A DNA stretch of 33,119 nt, taken from positions 1-33,119 of IMG/VR virus record IMGVR_UViG_3300010430_000300. One strand, given 5' to 3'. The notes below the pieces were generated by a model. The model had not been told where the DNA came from, did not search any database, and saw only the letters and a program-made list of their open reading frames with translations. Position numbers and translations under genes: made by a program. The DNA comes from a virus. Positions 1 to 7,256 of this stretch are shown here, in pieces; positions within the stretch are counted from its first letter, which is position 1; each line of letters starts with the position of its first letter.

Positions 1-2
1 CA

Positions 3-233
3 GTCCTGGGCATGCTGATTGCCCTCCACGGATTCGCCGGACAGGCGACGTTCTCCAGCGGGACGTTCTCCAGCGCAATGTCGGGGGCTACGGCCCCCTC
101 AGCCAATCTGGCCTCAACTGAGTCCGAGGTCTGCGGCAGCCTGCCGAACTACGACTCCACATCCGCCGAGGCTGTTGGGGCCGGGTTCGACTGCTACTTC
201 ACGCCGCTTGCGGCCACGGGGAATCCCGACTAA
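3..233 (+). CDS. C-terminal part of an unknown protein (5' partial)
   Basis: The reading frame is open from the left edge to TAA at 231-233, so this is probably the end of a gene that begins outside the window. An ATG at 12 could also start a 73-residue protein; the first visible residues (LGMLIALHGFAGQ) are hydrophobic, so a short secreted protein starting there cannot be excluded. The sequence is rich in Ser, Thr, Ala and Gly and has two cysteines. A tandem 15-bp repeat near 46-75 encodes TFSSG-TFSSA. The stop overlaps the next start as TAATG, so the two genes are translationally coupled. Low-complexity Ser/Ala/Gly content next to a fibre gene suggests a structural or tail-tip protein, but no family is recognised. 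Confidence 0.5.
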   Translation, partial: VLGMLIALHGFAGQATFSSGTFSSAMSGATAPSANLASTESEVCGSLPNYDSTSAEAVGAGFDCYFTPLAATGNPD

Positions 234-2938
234 TGCGCTTGCTGGCTCTGTTTGTCCTGGGCTGTGTTTCGGCGGCGGCTCAGATTTCTAACGTCGAGAT
301 GATCGCGATCGAGGACGGCGCGGTGTCGCTGCGGTTCGACACGGCGAGCGGGACGCGCGTGCGCGTGGCCTACGGCACGACGACCTCGGGGCCTACTGAC
401 TACCTCGGCTACGCCACAGAGAACGGCACTGCCAATGGTTGGGCTATCGGCGGCCTGGAGCCCGGAACTACCTACGAGATCCGGCCCGAGTACTACAACG
501 GCTCGTGGCAGACGGGGTACAGGTGCGACACAGACGGGGGGCTCGACCTGACGCCGAGCATTTCGTCTACTGGCTCCGCGGCGTGCCCCACGGACACCAT
601 TCAGGTGACCACAGAGGCCGCAGGGAGCAAAACGCCCACGGCCCCGAGCGGTTACCCCACGCCGTCGATCCCGGACTTCTCGTCGGCGTCTCGGACGCTC
701 ACGGCGTCCACCTGTGCCGACCTTCGGACGCACGTGATCGACCTAGAAAACGACACGGGCGACGGAAACATCGAGGTCATCGAAATGCCGGGGGGTACGA
801 GCCTGGATTGTCCCGATTGGGCTTCCACGGCCACCCAGACGAACACGGATCGTATCTGGGTTATCTCTGACGCCGCCGATGAAGACTGCCCGCCCGAGGG
901 CGTGTCGATCGACCCAGCGTATTCGGATTGCTACGTCACGCTTCGAGGGCCGGTAACCGGCTCTATTCAGGACGGGACGCACGACGGTCTGTACTACTAC
1001 CGGGTCAAGTTCGCCCGGCGCACCATTGACTCCGGGGACTGGTCGGATGTGGCGGCGATATCCAGCGTCGCCGACAACTCGACGAAGCTCGACGTGACTA
1101 CCTCCGCCGCGCACGGGATCACAACGGGCGGAGACCCGGACAGAATCCTGGTCGTAATGTGCGAGGAGACCGGGGCGACCACGCTCAACGGCGTCTGGCA
1201 GTACGACGCCGCGAGCGGGACGAGCATCACGCTGACGGTAGACGACGACGGGAATAACGCTGCGGGCAAGGTCTGTACGAACGGCTACGTGGTCCAGGAC
1301 CCGGAGTGGAATGTCTCGACACACCTTGTCTCTCAATTCACCGGGGCAAACGATTACGGGTACTACCAGTGCCTATTCGAGGCCAACTTCCCGACCCGTC
1401 AGGCCACGATGCTGCAAAGCCGAGGGACCGATTGGTACGTCGCTCATAGCTGGTTCGACTTCGGGACGTGGACGATGCTCGTTAGCGGGGCAGCCGACCG
1501 AGGTCCGCAGCCAGCCGTCTCCCAGGTGATGGAGGTCGCGGTCAAGGTAGACAACGCCTCCAGGTTCCTGATCCAAAACACAAAGTTTCGCGGGATGGGC
1601 CTCGCGTCGGTATTCCGCGACAGTGCCCAGGCGACCACTCAAGACGCTTTCTTCGACAACGTGTGGCACCAGATGCCGTCAAGCCGTGTCGATGTGGACG
1701 GGAACAACGGGGCGGACCAGATCGACGATGTGGTAGTCCCCGGACGCCACGGAGGCCCCGAGCTGAAAGTCTGCCAGGAATGCAAGTTCGACGGGATGAT
1801 GTGCACCGGCTACCCCGCGGCGGCCTTCTCGGATAACACGATAGCGGACTGTCTATTGCTTCGGGCGGGTGCCGGTGATTCCGGCGCCATGACCGGCCTG
1901 GGCGGAACCCGCGACATCGACATCGACAACGTGGCGGCCCACAACATGCCGCAGAACATCACCCTGGAGGGGTCAAAGAACAGCAGTGTCGGCAAACAAA
2001 CCTCGATCGAGGGGCGCTTCGACATCGACAACATTCTAGGTAGCGGGCTAACTAACAAGCTCGAAACCGACCACCAGATGAACGCGGGCAACTACGGCGG
2101 GCGGCTGTTCCAAATCGGCGGCATCGTCAACCGCATGAGTATCAGCAACTTCACGTCGTACAAACCCACCGGCGACGAGGCCACGTTTGAGCTTGGCGAC
2201 GCCCAGATGGGACTGTTCACCATTGAAAAGGGCGTCGTGGCCGGACCCACGGGACAAGGTTTCCTCAAGCGCGCAATTTCCCTGAACGTCAACCCGGCCA
2301 AGGGCACGACCTCTGCGGACCAGTTTGCGACCGCCGCCCGCCCGTTCGGCGCCACGTCAGTGATCGACGACGTAGTGGTCACGACGGGCCTGGAGGACGG
2401 CAACGCCGACGCCTACGCCACAGCCTCAGACGCAGCCGACAAGGTGGATGCAACCGAGGCTGACGCCGATCTGAACGGAACAGACTACGACGTTACCGAC
2501 TACCTCGTGGAAGGCACGGGAACCGGAACCACGGTCGCCTCGGACATCGACGACCTGGGGCTCGGCTCGGAGTGGGAGTACTCGGGCGACGGCGTGAGTA
2601 ACGGCGACATTGCATCCGGCGATGAGGGCGTGGACGGCGTAGCGCTGAAGGAAGCGCTCGGCATTCTTCGCCCCTACACGGGTGAGAGCGATGTGGTGGC
2701 GCTGGCCCGCTCGGGCGATACGGGCATCCGTTTCCGCTTCCGCATGACTGACACATCGACCGACACCTATCTCCGCTACCGCGAGGTGGATGGGGCGTGG
2801 TCGCGACAGACTTGCGCGGCGGGAGCCTCCAAGGATCGCGAATGCACGCTGACTGGGCTCACGGCTGGAACGAGGTACGAGTGGTGGCTTGAGACGCCTT
2901 CGATGGTGGTGCGCGGGCGCTCGACGCCGGGGAGATAG
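233..2938 (+). CDS. Putative tail fibre / adhesin with signal peptide, FN3-like ends and beta-rich core
   Basis: A 901-residue protein whose start overlaps the previous stop (TAATG). Residues 1-17 look like a Sec signal peptide (MRLLALFVLGCVSAAAQ), which is unusual for a phage fibre. Residues about 18-100 resemble a fibronectin type III domain (GLEPGTTYEIRPEYYNGSW), and the last 80 or so residues resemble a second one (LTGLTAGTRYEWWLET). The long middle has many short Asn/Asp/Gly-rich strands, as in right-handed beta-helix fibres, with several cysteines. Its place directly before the lysis cassette fits a receptor-binding or tail-appendage protein. Alternatives are a virion-attached carbohydrate-active protein or a secreted moron product expressed by a lysogen. 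No catalytic motif was recognised. The fold and role are inferred; the signal-like N-terminus and FN3-like motifs are visible. Confidence 0.6.
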   Translation: MRLLALFVLGCVSAAAQISNVEMIAIEDGAVSLRFDTASGTRVRVAYGTTTSGPTDYLGYATENGTANGWAIGGLEPGTTYEIRPEYYNGSWQTGYRCDTDGGLDLTPSISSTGSAACPTDTIQVTTEAAGSKTPTAPSGYPTPSIPDFSSASRTLTASTCADLRTHVIDLENDTGDGNIEVIEMPGGTSLDCPDWASTATQTNTDRIWVISDAADEDCPPEGVSIDPAYSDCYVTLRGPVTGSIQDGTHDGLYYYRVKFARRTIDSGDWSDVAAISSVADNSTKLDVTTSAAHGITTGGDPDRILVVMCEETGATTLNGVWQYDAASGTSITLTVDDDGNNAAGKVCTNGYVVQDPEWNVSTHLVSQFTGANDYGYYQCLFEANFPTRQATMLQSRGTDWYVAHSWFDFGTWTMLVSGAADRGPQPAVSQVMEVAVKVDNASRFLIQNTKFRGMGLASVFRDSAQATTQDAFFDNVWHQMPSSRVDVDGNNGADQIDDVVVPGRHGGPELKVCQECKFDGMMCTGYPAAAFSDNTIADCLLLRAGAGDSGAMTGLGGTRDIDIDNVAAHNMPQNITLEGSKNSSVGKQTSIEGRFDIDNILGSGLTNKLETDHQMNAGNYGGRLFQIGGIVNRMSISNFTSYKPTGDEATFELGDAQMGLFTIEKGVVAGPTGQGFLKRAISLNVNPAKGTTSADQFATAARPFGATSVIDDVVVTTGLEDGNADAYATASDAADKVDATEADADLNGTDYDVTDYLVEGTGTGTTVASDIDDLGLGSEWEYSGDGVSNGDIASGDEGVDGVALKEALGILRPYTGESDVVALARSGDTGIRFRFRMTDTSTDTYLRYREVDGAWSRQTCAAGASKDRECTLTGLTAGTRYEWWLETPSMVVRGRSTPGR

Positions 2939-2941
2939 TTC

Positions 2942-3232
2942 ATGAACGGGATTCTCGCAGCAATGAAGGCGGTATTCGGGGCCGAGGAGACCAAGGTCTT
3001 GGCCGAGGGTCTCGTCGCGACGATTCGCGGGATGAGAGACCGAAAGCAGAAGCTCGGGGCGATCGAGATGGTTGCCTCCGTGAAGAAGTTCGAGGCGGGG
3101 CTGTTTCTCGACATCCTCAACTCGGTAGAAGGCGACTCGATCCCCAAGGGCGAAGTTATGGCGATGTTCGCCGCGTCCAACCAGTTCACCTGGGGGCTTG
3201 TGCAAGAGGTTTCGGACGAGGACGGGGAGTAG
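2942..3232 (+). CDS. Conserved-looking small phage protein, unknown function
   Basis: A 96-residue protein beginning three bases after the fibre-like gene, with a GGGGAG ribosome-binding site about seven bases upstream. It looks mostly helical and alternates basic residues (RGMRDRKQK) with hydrophobic ones; there is no membrane segment, signal peptide or cysteine motif. It lies between the fibre gene and the holin candidate, so a role in tail-fibre assembly or lysis timing is possible. The family is not recognised. The good ribosome-binding site and tight packing support it as a real gene. Confidence 0.7.
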   Translation: MNGILAAMKAVFGAEETKVLAEGLVATIRGMRDRKQKLGAIEMVASVKKFEAGLFLDILNSVEGDSIPKGEVMAMFAASNQFTWGLVQEVSDEDGE

Positions 3233-3237
3233 ACGAA

Positions 3238-3483
3238 ATGGGACTGATCCGCAAAATCAAACGCAAGCCGGTTCGCAAGGTCAAGGCGGCCATGATCGCA
3301 GCGGCGATATCCGGCCCCCTGATTGCGGCCTTCGGCTACTGGGGCTTGGACCTCGACGACGAGCAAGCGCGCGCACTGGCGAACGCTATCGCGCTCCTGG
3401 TCGTCTCGGGTATCCCGGTCGTCACGGCATGGAAGACCAGACAATCCGAGGACGACATTGAGCCCACGGATGTGGTCGAATGA
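3238..3483 (+). CDS. Putative holin (two transmembrane segments)
   Basis: An 81-residue protein with a basic N-terminus (MGLIRKIKRKPVRKVK), a hydrophobic helix at about 17-36, a short acidic turn (LDLDDEQAR) and a second hydrophobic helix at about 46-64, ending in a charged tail. This is the plan of small class II-type holins, which form lesions in the inner membrane so that the endolysin can reach the wall. A GGGGAG site lies eight bases before the ATG. The muramidase gene starts five bases after its stop. Holins diverge too much for sequence alone to prove the role; position next to the endolysin is the main support. Confidence 0.6.
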   Translation: MGLIRKIKRKPVRKVKAAMIAAAISGPLIAAFGYWGLDLDDEQARALANAIALLVVSGIPVVTAWKTRQSEDDIEPTDVVE

Positions 3484-3487
3484 GTCC

Positions 3488-4102
3488 ATGTATCCAATCC
3501 TCGTGCTCTGCGCGATACTCTCGGGCGGGACGATCAATATGAGCGGCCCGGTCTCATCCTTCGACGCTGAGGCCCGCTGGCCTGTCGCCTGGGCGGAGAT
3601 CGACCACGTAGAGGGCGGCTGGGCGAACGACCCGCACGACATCGGCGGCGAGACCTACCGGGGGATCGTCAAGAAATGGCACGCCAAGAAGCACTTTCCC
3701 GAGTGGGCCAGGGGCGAACGCCTACCGACAGACGCCGAGGTTGAGTGGTTCTACCGAGCGGGGTACTGGGAAGGGCTGACCGGCCCGATGATTCCGTTCT
3801 TCTCCGATCGCATGGTCCGGGCATATATCGGCGTCCTCATCAACGTCGAGGACCCCAACTTCAGGACGAAGTGGCCGCCGAGTGAAACCCTGAAGCTCCT
3901 GCAACTCTCCCTGAATGTCTGCGGAGCCGATCTAGCGGTCGATGGGGAGCTTGGAGACCAAACCCTCCACGCGCTCGCCGCAGCCGACGAGGGGAGACTG
4001 TACGACGCCTTTCGGGCCGCTTACCTGGGCCGCCTAACCAAAAGCAAGACCTGGGGCCGCCATAAACGCTCCTGGGCACGACGAGTAAGGACTGTGGCCT
4101 GA
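3488..4102 (+). CDS. Endolysin: GH108-type N-acetylmuramidase with peptidoglycan-binding C-terminus
   Basis: A 204-residue protein if started at ATG 3488, or 187 residues from the in-frame ATG at 3539. The core shows the glycosyl hydrolase 108 signature: EGG at 42-44 (Glu42 is the expected catalytic acid), then DIGGETYRGI at 51-60. The C-terminal half, with LQLSLN, a DGELGDQT turn and a helical end, matches the PG_binding_3 domain that usually follows. The enzyme should cut the glycan strand of peptidoglycan during lysis. The first 17 residues of the longer form (YPILVLCAILSGG) are hydrophobic and might act as a weak signal or SAR anchor; the shorter form would be cytoplasmic and need the holin. 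The stop overlaps the next ATG (TGATG). Confidence 0.88.
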   Translation: MYPILVLCAILSGGTINMSGPVSSFDAEARWPVAWAEIDHVEGGWANDPHDIGGETYRGIVKKWHAKKHFPEWARGERLPTDAEVEWFYRAGYWEGLTGPMIPFFSDRMVRAYIGVLINVEDPNFRTKWPPSETLKLLQLSLNVCGADLAVDGELGDQTLHALAAADEGRLYDAFRAAYLGRLTKSKTWGRHKRSWARRVRTVA

Positions 4103-4560
4103 TGACCAACAAGACCCCCCGGCTGCCCGAGGCAATACCCGCAATGACCATACCTATAACCAAGAAGCGATCGGTGTCCATCCCGAGCATTCAGACCCAT
4201 CGCCTTTTGGCTGTTGTCGGGTTCTGCGTCGTCTATGTGTTCCTCGGACATACCGTGGTTGCCCAGTCGATCGTCCGCGATCAACAAGGGCGTACCGACA
4301 GAGTGAATCAGAGGGTGGATGAGGCCGTGCGCGACCTGTCAGCGGTCATGCGCCAACTCGCCGCCCACGAGTCCACTATCGGACACCCCGAGATGGCCGC
4401 CAGGGTGCTCGCCCTGGAGAGCAAGATGGAGCAGTCTCAACTAGAGATCGCTACGTTTCGCGGACAGTTCCTCGGGGGCGGGGTTTTGGCTACGGCGTTG
4501 ATTGCCGGGCTTCAGATCCTTGGATTGCTAGGGGTTCGGCTGAACAAGCTAACTCCATAG
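4102..4560 (+). CDS. Lysis-cassette membrane protein with two TM segments and central coiled coil
   Basis: A 152-residue protein whose ATG shares one base with the endolysin stop. A hydrophobic helix lies at about 34-54 and a second at about 124-145; between them is a charged, heptad-like helical stretch (VNQRVDEAVRDLSAVMRQL, then a segment around ESKMEQSQLEIA). Two membrane helices bracketing a coiled coil next to holin and endolysin could be a spanin-like, antiholin or second holin component. It lacks a lipobox, so it is not a typical outer-membrane spanin, and no separate Rz1-like lipoprotein was found. The role is inferred from position only. Confidence 0.65.
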   Translation: MTNKTPRLPEAIPAMTIPITKKRSVSIPSIQTHRLLAVVGFCVVYVFLGHTVVAQSIVRDQQGRTDRVNQRVDEAVRDLSAVMRQLAAHESTIGHPEMAARVLALESKMEQSQLEIATFRGQFLGGGVLATALIAGLQILGLLGVRLNKLTP

Positions 4561-4586
4561 CGCTCGCCCTCTTCCGGTTCTGGGTC

Positions 4587-4820
4587 TTGAGGGCTGCGGG
4601 ACTCGCGTGGCTCGTCGTTGGGCTTCGGCTGGCGTTCCACCCGCGCGTGGTCTCCTACGACACGGGGCTGATGGGCGTGGCGCTGATCCTGGCCGGGCTC
4701 CCGATGGTTACGCCCATGTTCGTTCACGGCGACGCGGCCAGTCTGTTTCGGGCGATCGTCTCCGGGCTTTCAGCGGTTGCGCTGGTCGGGTCGCTGGCGA
4801 TGGGCAGGCGCGAGTACTGA
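4587..4820 (+). CDS. Small two-TM membrane protein
   Basis: A 77-residue protein from TTG 4587. It contains hydrophobic stretches at about 3-14, 28-43 and 55-72 (LMGVALILAGLPMV and AIVSGLSAVALVGSLAMG), so it is an integral membrane protein with two or three helices. The frame stays open upstream into the end of the previous gene with no better start codon, so the exact start is uncertain. It closes the lysis cassette just before a promoter. It could be a second holin or antiholin; no family is recognised. Confidence 0.5.
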   Translation: MRAAGLAWLVVGLRLAFHPRVVSYDTGLMGVALILAGLPMVTPMFVHGDAASLFRAIVSGLSAVALVGSLAMGRREY

Positions 4821-4827
4821 GCCCAGC

Positions 4828-4856
4828 TTGACCATAATGTGGGCACGCTGTACGAT
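4828..4856 (+). promoter_or_regulatory. Sigma70-like promoter for the methyltransferase/packaging operon
   Basis: TTGACC at 4828-4833 and TACGAT at 4851-4856 are separated by exactly 17 bases. The predicted start point, six or seven bases after the -10, falls at about 4862-4864, only a few bases before the ATG at 4867. No Shine-Dalgarno sequence lies between, so the transcript would be leaderless or nearly so. It separates the lysis cassette from the packaging genes. Confidence 0.55.
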
Positions 4857-4866
4857 TGCTCTATAA

Positions 4867-6051
4867 ATGGTTAACAGGATCGTCGCCCACGGGGAGGAGT
4901 CGCCAGCCGCATTAGTGGCGAACCCGGAGAATTGGCGCAAGCATCCAAAGGCCCAACGGGCGGCGCTCGGCGGCATCCTCTCTGAGGTTGGCTGGGTCCA
5001 GTCCGTTATCGTCAACCAGCGCACCGGGCGGCTAGTAGACGGCCACCTGCGGGTTGAGGTCGCGGCGGCCAACGGGGAGGATATGGTCCCGGTCGCCTAT
5101 GTGGATCTCAGCGAGAACGAAGAGCGGGCCATTCTCGCCACGCTCGACCCCCTGGGGGCGATGGCCGACAAGGATCGCGAGCAGCTTTCGGCGGTTCTTG
5201 AGAGCATCGAATCCGACGACAGCCTAGGAGCCGTGCTCTCGGCGGTAGCCGCAAAGAACGGCGTCGAGTATTCGATACGGGAAGTCGCCCCGCCCACGGC
5301 CAAGAAAACATCAGACGAAGAGCTAGCCGACCTCCTGAAGAAATGGGAAGTGAAGACCGGGGACCTATGGTCCGTGGGCAGGCATCGCGTCAAGTGCGGG
5401 GATAGTACGGACCCCGAGGCTGTAGCCGCGCTGCTGGACGGAAAGCGGCCTGGGATGATGGTGACAGACCCGCCGTATGGGGTTAGCTATGACGCCACCC
5501 AGCGCCCAAGAAGTAGTTCGCATGGCAAAGTGACGAACGACGATCGAGCCTCGTGGGGCGAGGCGTGGGAGCACTCCCCGGCGAAGGTCGCGTATGTCTG
5601 GCACGCAAGTGCGCTAGTCTCCGCTACCGCAGATGCGCTCAAGGCTAGCGGCTATGAGATGCGCGCACACATCATTTGGAGGAAGCCTTTCCTCATACGA
5701 GGGCGGGGGCATTACCACTACCAGCACGAGTCTTGCTTCTACGCAGTTCGCAAGGGCGCAAGCGCTGGCTGGCGGGGGGATCGGACGCAATCGACCGTCT
5801 GGGATATCGACCACAACCAGCCAATTGACGAGAAGACTCCGCACAGCACCGAGAAGCCCGTCGAGTGTATGGAGCGCCCGATCCGCAATCACTCCGGCGA
5901 TGTTTACGATCCGTTCCTCGGCAGCGGCACCACGCTCATCGCCGCCGAGCGACAGAACCGCACCTGCTACGGCCTGGAGATCGAGCCCAGGTATGTGGCA
6001 CTGATCCTCGATCGATGCTTGTCGGCGGGGCTGGAGGTTAAGCGTGGCTAA
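4867..6051 (+). CDS. ParB-like N-terminal domain fused to beta-class DNA methyltransferase
   Basis: A 394-residue protein. Residues about 15-95 are a ParB/Srx-like domain (NPENWRKHPKAQ, then LVDGHLR at 56-62). A linker follows, then the methyltransferase: the catalytic motif DPPY at 201-204 precedes the AdoMet-binding DPFLGSGTT at 348-356, an order typical of beta-class enzymes that methylate adenine N6 or cytosine N4. This ParB-MTase fusion is frequent in phages just upstream of the terminase. It may protect phage DNA from host restriction or mark it for packaging. No cognate restriction gene is present, so it is an orphan enzyme. It starts almost at a predicted transcription start, and its last eight bases overlap the next gene. 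Confidence 0.92.
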   Translation: MVNRIVAHGEESPAALVANPENWRKHPKAQRAALGGILSEVGWVQSVIVNQRTGRLVDGHLRVEVAAANGEDMVPVAYVDLSENEERAILATLDPLGAMADKDREQLSAVLESIESDDSLGAVLSAVAAKNGVEYSIREVAPPTAKKTSDEELADLLKKWEVKTGDLWSVGRHRVKCGDSTDPEAVAALLDGKRPGMMVTDPPYGVSYDATQRPRSSSHGKVTNDDRASWGEAWEHSPAKVAYVWHASALVSATADALKASGYEMRAHIIWRKPFLIRGRGHYHYQHESCFYAVRKGASAGWRGDRTQSTVWDIDHNQPIDEKTPHSTEKPVECMERPIRNHSGDVYDPFLGSGTTLIAAERQNRTCYGLEIEPRYVALILDRCLSAGLEVKRG

Positions 6052-6577
6052 GGGGCAAGAGGGGCTGAGGCCCGCCGACAAGCGGCACCCGCTGACGGCC
6101 CAGGCGCTGGAGAAGCGCACCCGAGCCCTCGAACTGCGCCGCGCCGGGCTGACGTACCGCCAGATCGGGGAGCAGATCGGGTTAAGCTCCACGGCGGCCT
6201 GGAAGCACGTCAAGACCGGGATTGACGCCGCCCGAGCGGAGATCGCCGAGACTGGGGCCGAGGTGTTGGAACTAGAGCTTGACCGACTCGATGGGATGCT
6301 TCGGGCTCTCTGGCCGAAGGTCCTGGCCGGAGACACGGACGCGATACGCACATCCCTGCGCGTCCAGGAGCGCCGCGCTCGATACCTAGGACTCGACCAG
6401 GCCGACAAGCTCGAGGTGTCCGGGCCGGGCGGCGGCCCGATCCGCACGACGCACGAGATCCACGCCGAGCTACTGGAGAAGGCCAACCGGCACGCCGAGG
6501 CGCTGGAGATGGAGGCAGACGCGAACGGCGTTTACGTGAACGGCAACGGGGCCAACGGGGTGAACGGGCATGGATGA
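6044..6577 (+). CDS. HTH protein, probable terminase small subunit
   Basis: A 177-residue protein from GTG 6044, overlapping the methyltransferase end by eight bases. Residues about 20-55 form a helix-turn-helix (RRAGLTYRQIGEQIGLSS), followed by a long helical region (AEIAETGAEVLELELDRLDG) and by text about alternative ligands (RVQERRARYLGLD) that is common in phage small-terminase or HTH packaging proteins. The C-terminus ends in an Asn/Gly-rich tail (NGVYVNGNGANGVNGHG). Position between the methyltransferase and the large terminase supports recognition of the packaging site. A general HTH regulator is the alternative. Confidence 0.72.
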   Translation: MAKGQEGLRPADKRHPLTAQALEKRTRALELRRAGLTYRQIGEQIGLSSTAAWKHVKTGIDAARAEIAETGAEVLELELDRLDGMLRALWPKVLAGDTDAIRTSLRVQERRARYLGLDQADKLEVSGPGGGPIRTTHEIHAELLEKANRHAEALEMEADANGVYVNGNGANGVNGHG

Positions 6578-6926
6578 AGAACTTAAGACCGTAGAGGACT
6601 TCTGGCGCGATCTGGTCGATGGATGTACGTACTACGACGTGCGGACTTCTCGGAAGCTGGAGGACGGCGCAGCAAGAACCCTAGTCCGTATCGGACTGGA
6701 CCCACTGAGGAGCAACACCGTTGCCCATGCCAAGGCGGCCATGCGGGCGGCTGATGTAGCGATCGATTGCAGGGGGCGATTTGAGGGCATGGGCGACCCG
6801 TTCGATCAGCCGGTAGAGTACAACCAGGAAGAAGAGGGCCTTCCAGATTGGGCGGCAGGAGCACTGCTGGGCCTCATCGTGGGGCTCTTCTTGGCGGCCT
6901 TCATAGTGGGAGGCGCAAGTGGATAG
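6570..6926 (+). CDS. Small acidic protein with C-terminal membrane anchor
   Basis: A 118-residue protein whose ATG lies inside the end of the previous gene. The first 90 residues are soluble and acidic (MDEELKTVEDFWRDLVDG at the start), and residues about 93-115 form a strong hydrophobic helix (AGALLGLIVGLFLAAFIVGG). The layout is a tail-anchored protein with its domain in the cytoplasm. Why a membrane protein sits between small and large terminase genes is unclear; superinfection exclusion or a cargo moron is possible. No family is recognised. Confidence 0.65.
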   Translation: MDEELKTVEDFWRDLVDGCTYYDVRTSRKLEDGAARTLVRIGLDPLRSNTVAHAKAAMRAADVAIDCRGRFEGMGDPFDQPVEYNQEEEGLPDWAAGALLGLIVGLFLAAFIVGGASG

Positions 6927-7071
6927 GATTCTCACCGGCCTGCTCGTCCGCCTCTACGTCTCTGGCGAGTGGGGCTTCTCGGCTGTCGTCTACGCCCTGC
7001 TGGCGGTCGTGGCGCTGGTGAGCCCGGATAGGTCCTGCGACTGGGCGGCGCGGTACGAGGCGTGGCGGTGA
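6919..7071 (+). CDS. Very small membrane protein (50 residues)
   Basis: GTG at 6919 overlaps the previous stop by eight bases and the frame runs to TGA at 7069-7071. The 50-residue product has a hydrophobic start (MDRILTGLLVRLYVSGEW) and a strong helix at about 20-34 (FSAVVYALLAVVALV), then a short polar tail. Overlap on both sides, as for its neighbours, supports translation. The function is unknown; it is the second tiny membrane protein in the packaging module. Confidence 0.5.
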   Translation: MDRILTGLLVRLYVSGEWGFSAVVYALLAVVALVSPDRSCDWAARYEAWR

Positions 7072-7256
7072 GCAATATCGCGCTCCTCATGCTTTCCCCG
7101 ACTGGGCATCTCTGGCAAGCTGACCATATCGTCCCCGTCGTTGAGGGCGGTGGAGAGTGCGGATTGGAGAACATCCGCACGCTCTGCACTAGCTACCACA
7201 AGTCCGAGACAGCCAAGCTCCGCAAGCGGATGGCGGGCAAACCGGAGGCGGCTTGA
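7062..7256 (+). CDS. Truncated HNH-nuclease-like protein
   Basis: A 64-residue frame from GTG 7062 (or GTG 7068) that encodes only the second half of an HNH fold. ADHIVPVVEGGG carries the Asp-His pair at 21-22, LENIRTLC the Asn at 37, and YHK the last His at 46. Related full-length HNH proteins have a Cys-X2-Cys knuckle before this segment and a Cys where this protein has Tyr45. Both the N-terminal zinc knuckle and that second Cys are missing; an in-frame TAG at 7029 blocks upstream extension. HNH proteins beside terminases assist packaging-site cleavage in some phages (established for HK97-like systems). This copy may be a decayed or minimal form. Confidence 0.5.
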   Translation: MAVSNIALLMLSPTGHLWQADHIVPVVEGGGECGLENIRTLCTSYHKSETAKLRKRMAGKPEAA

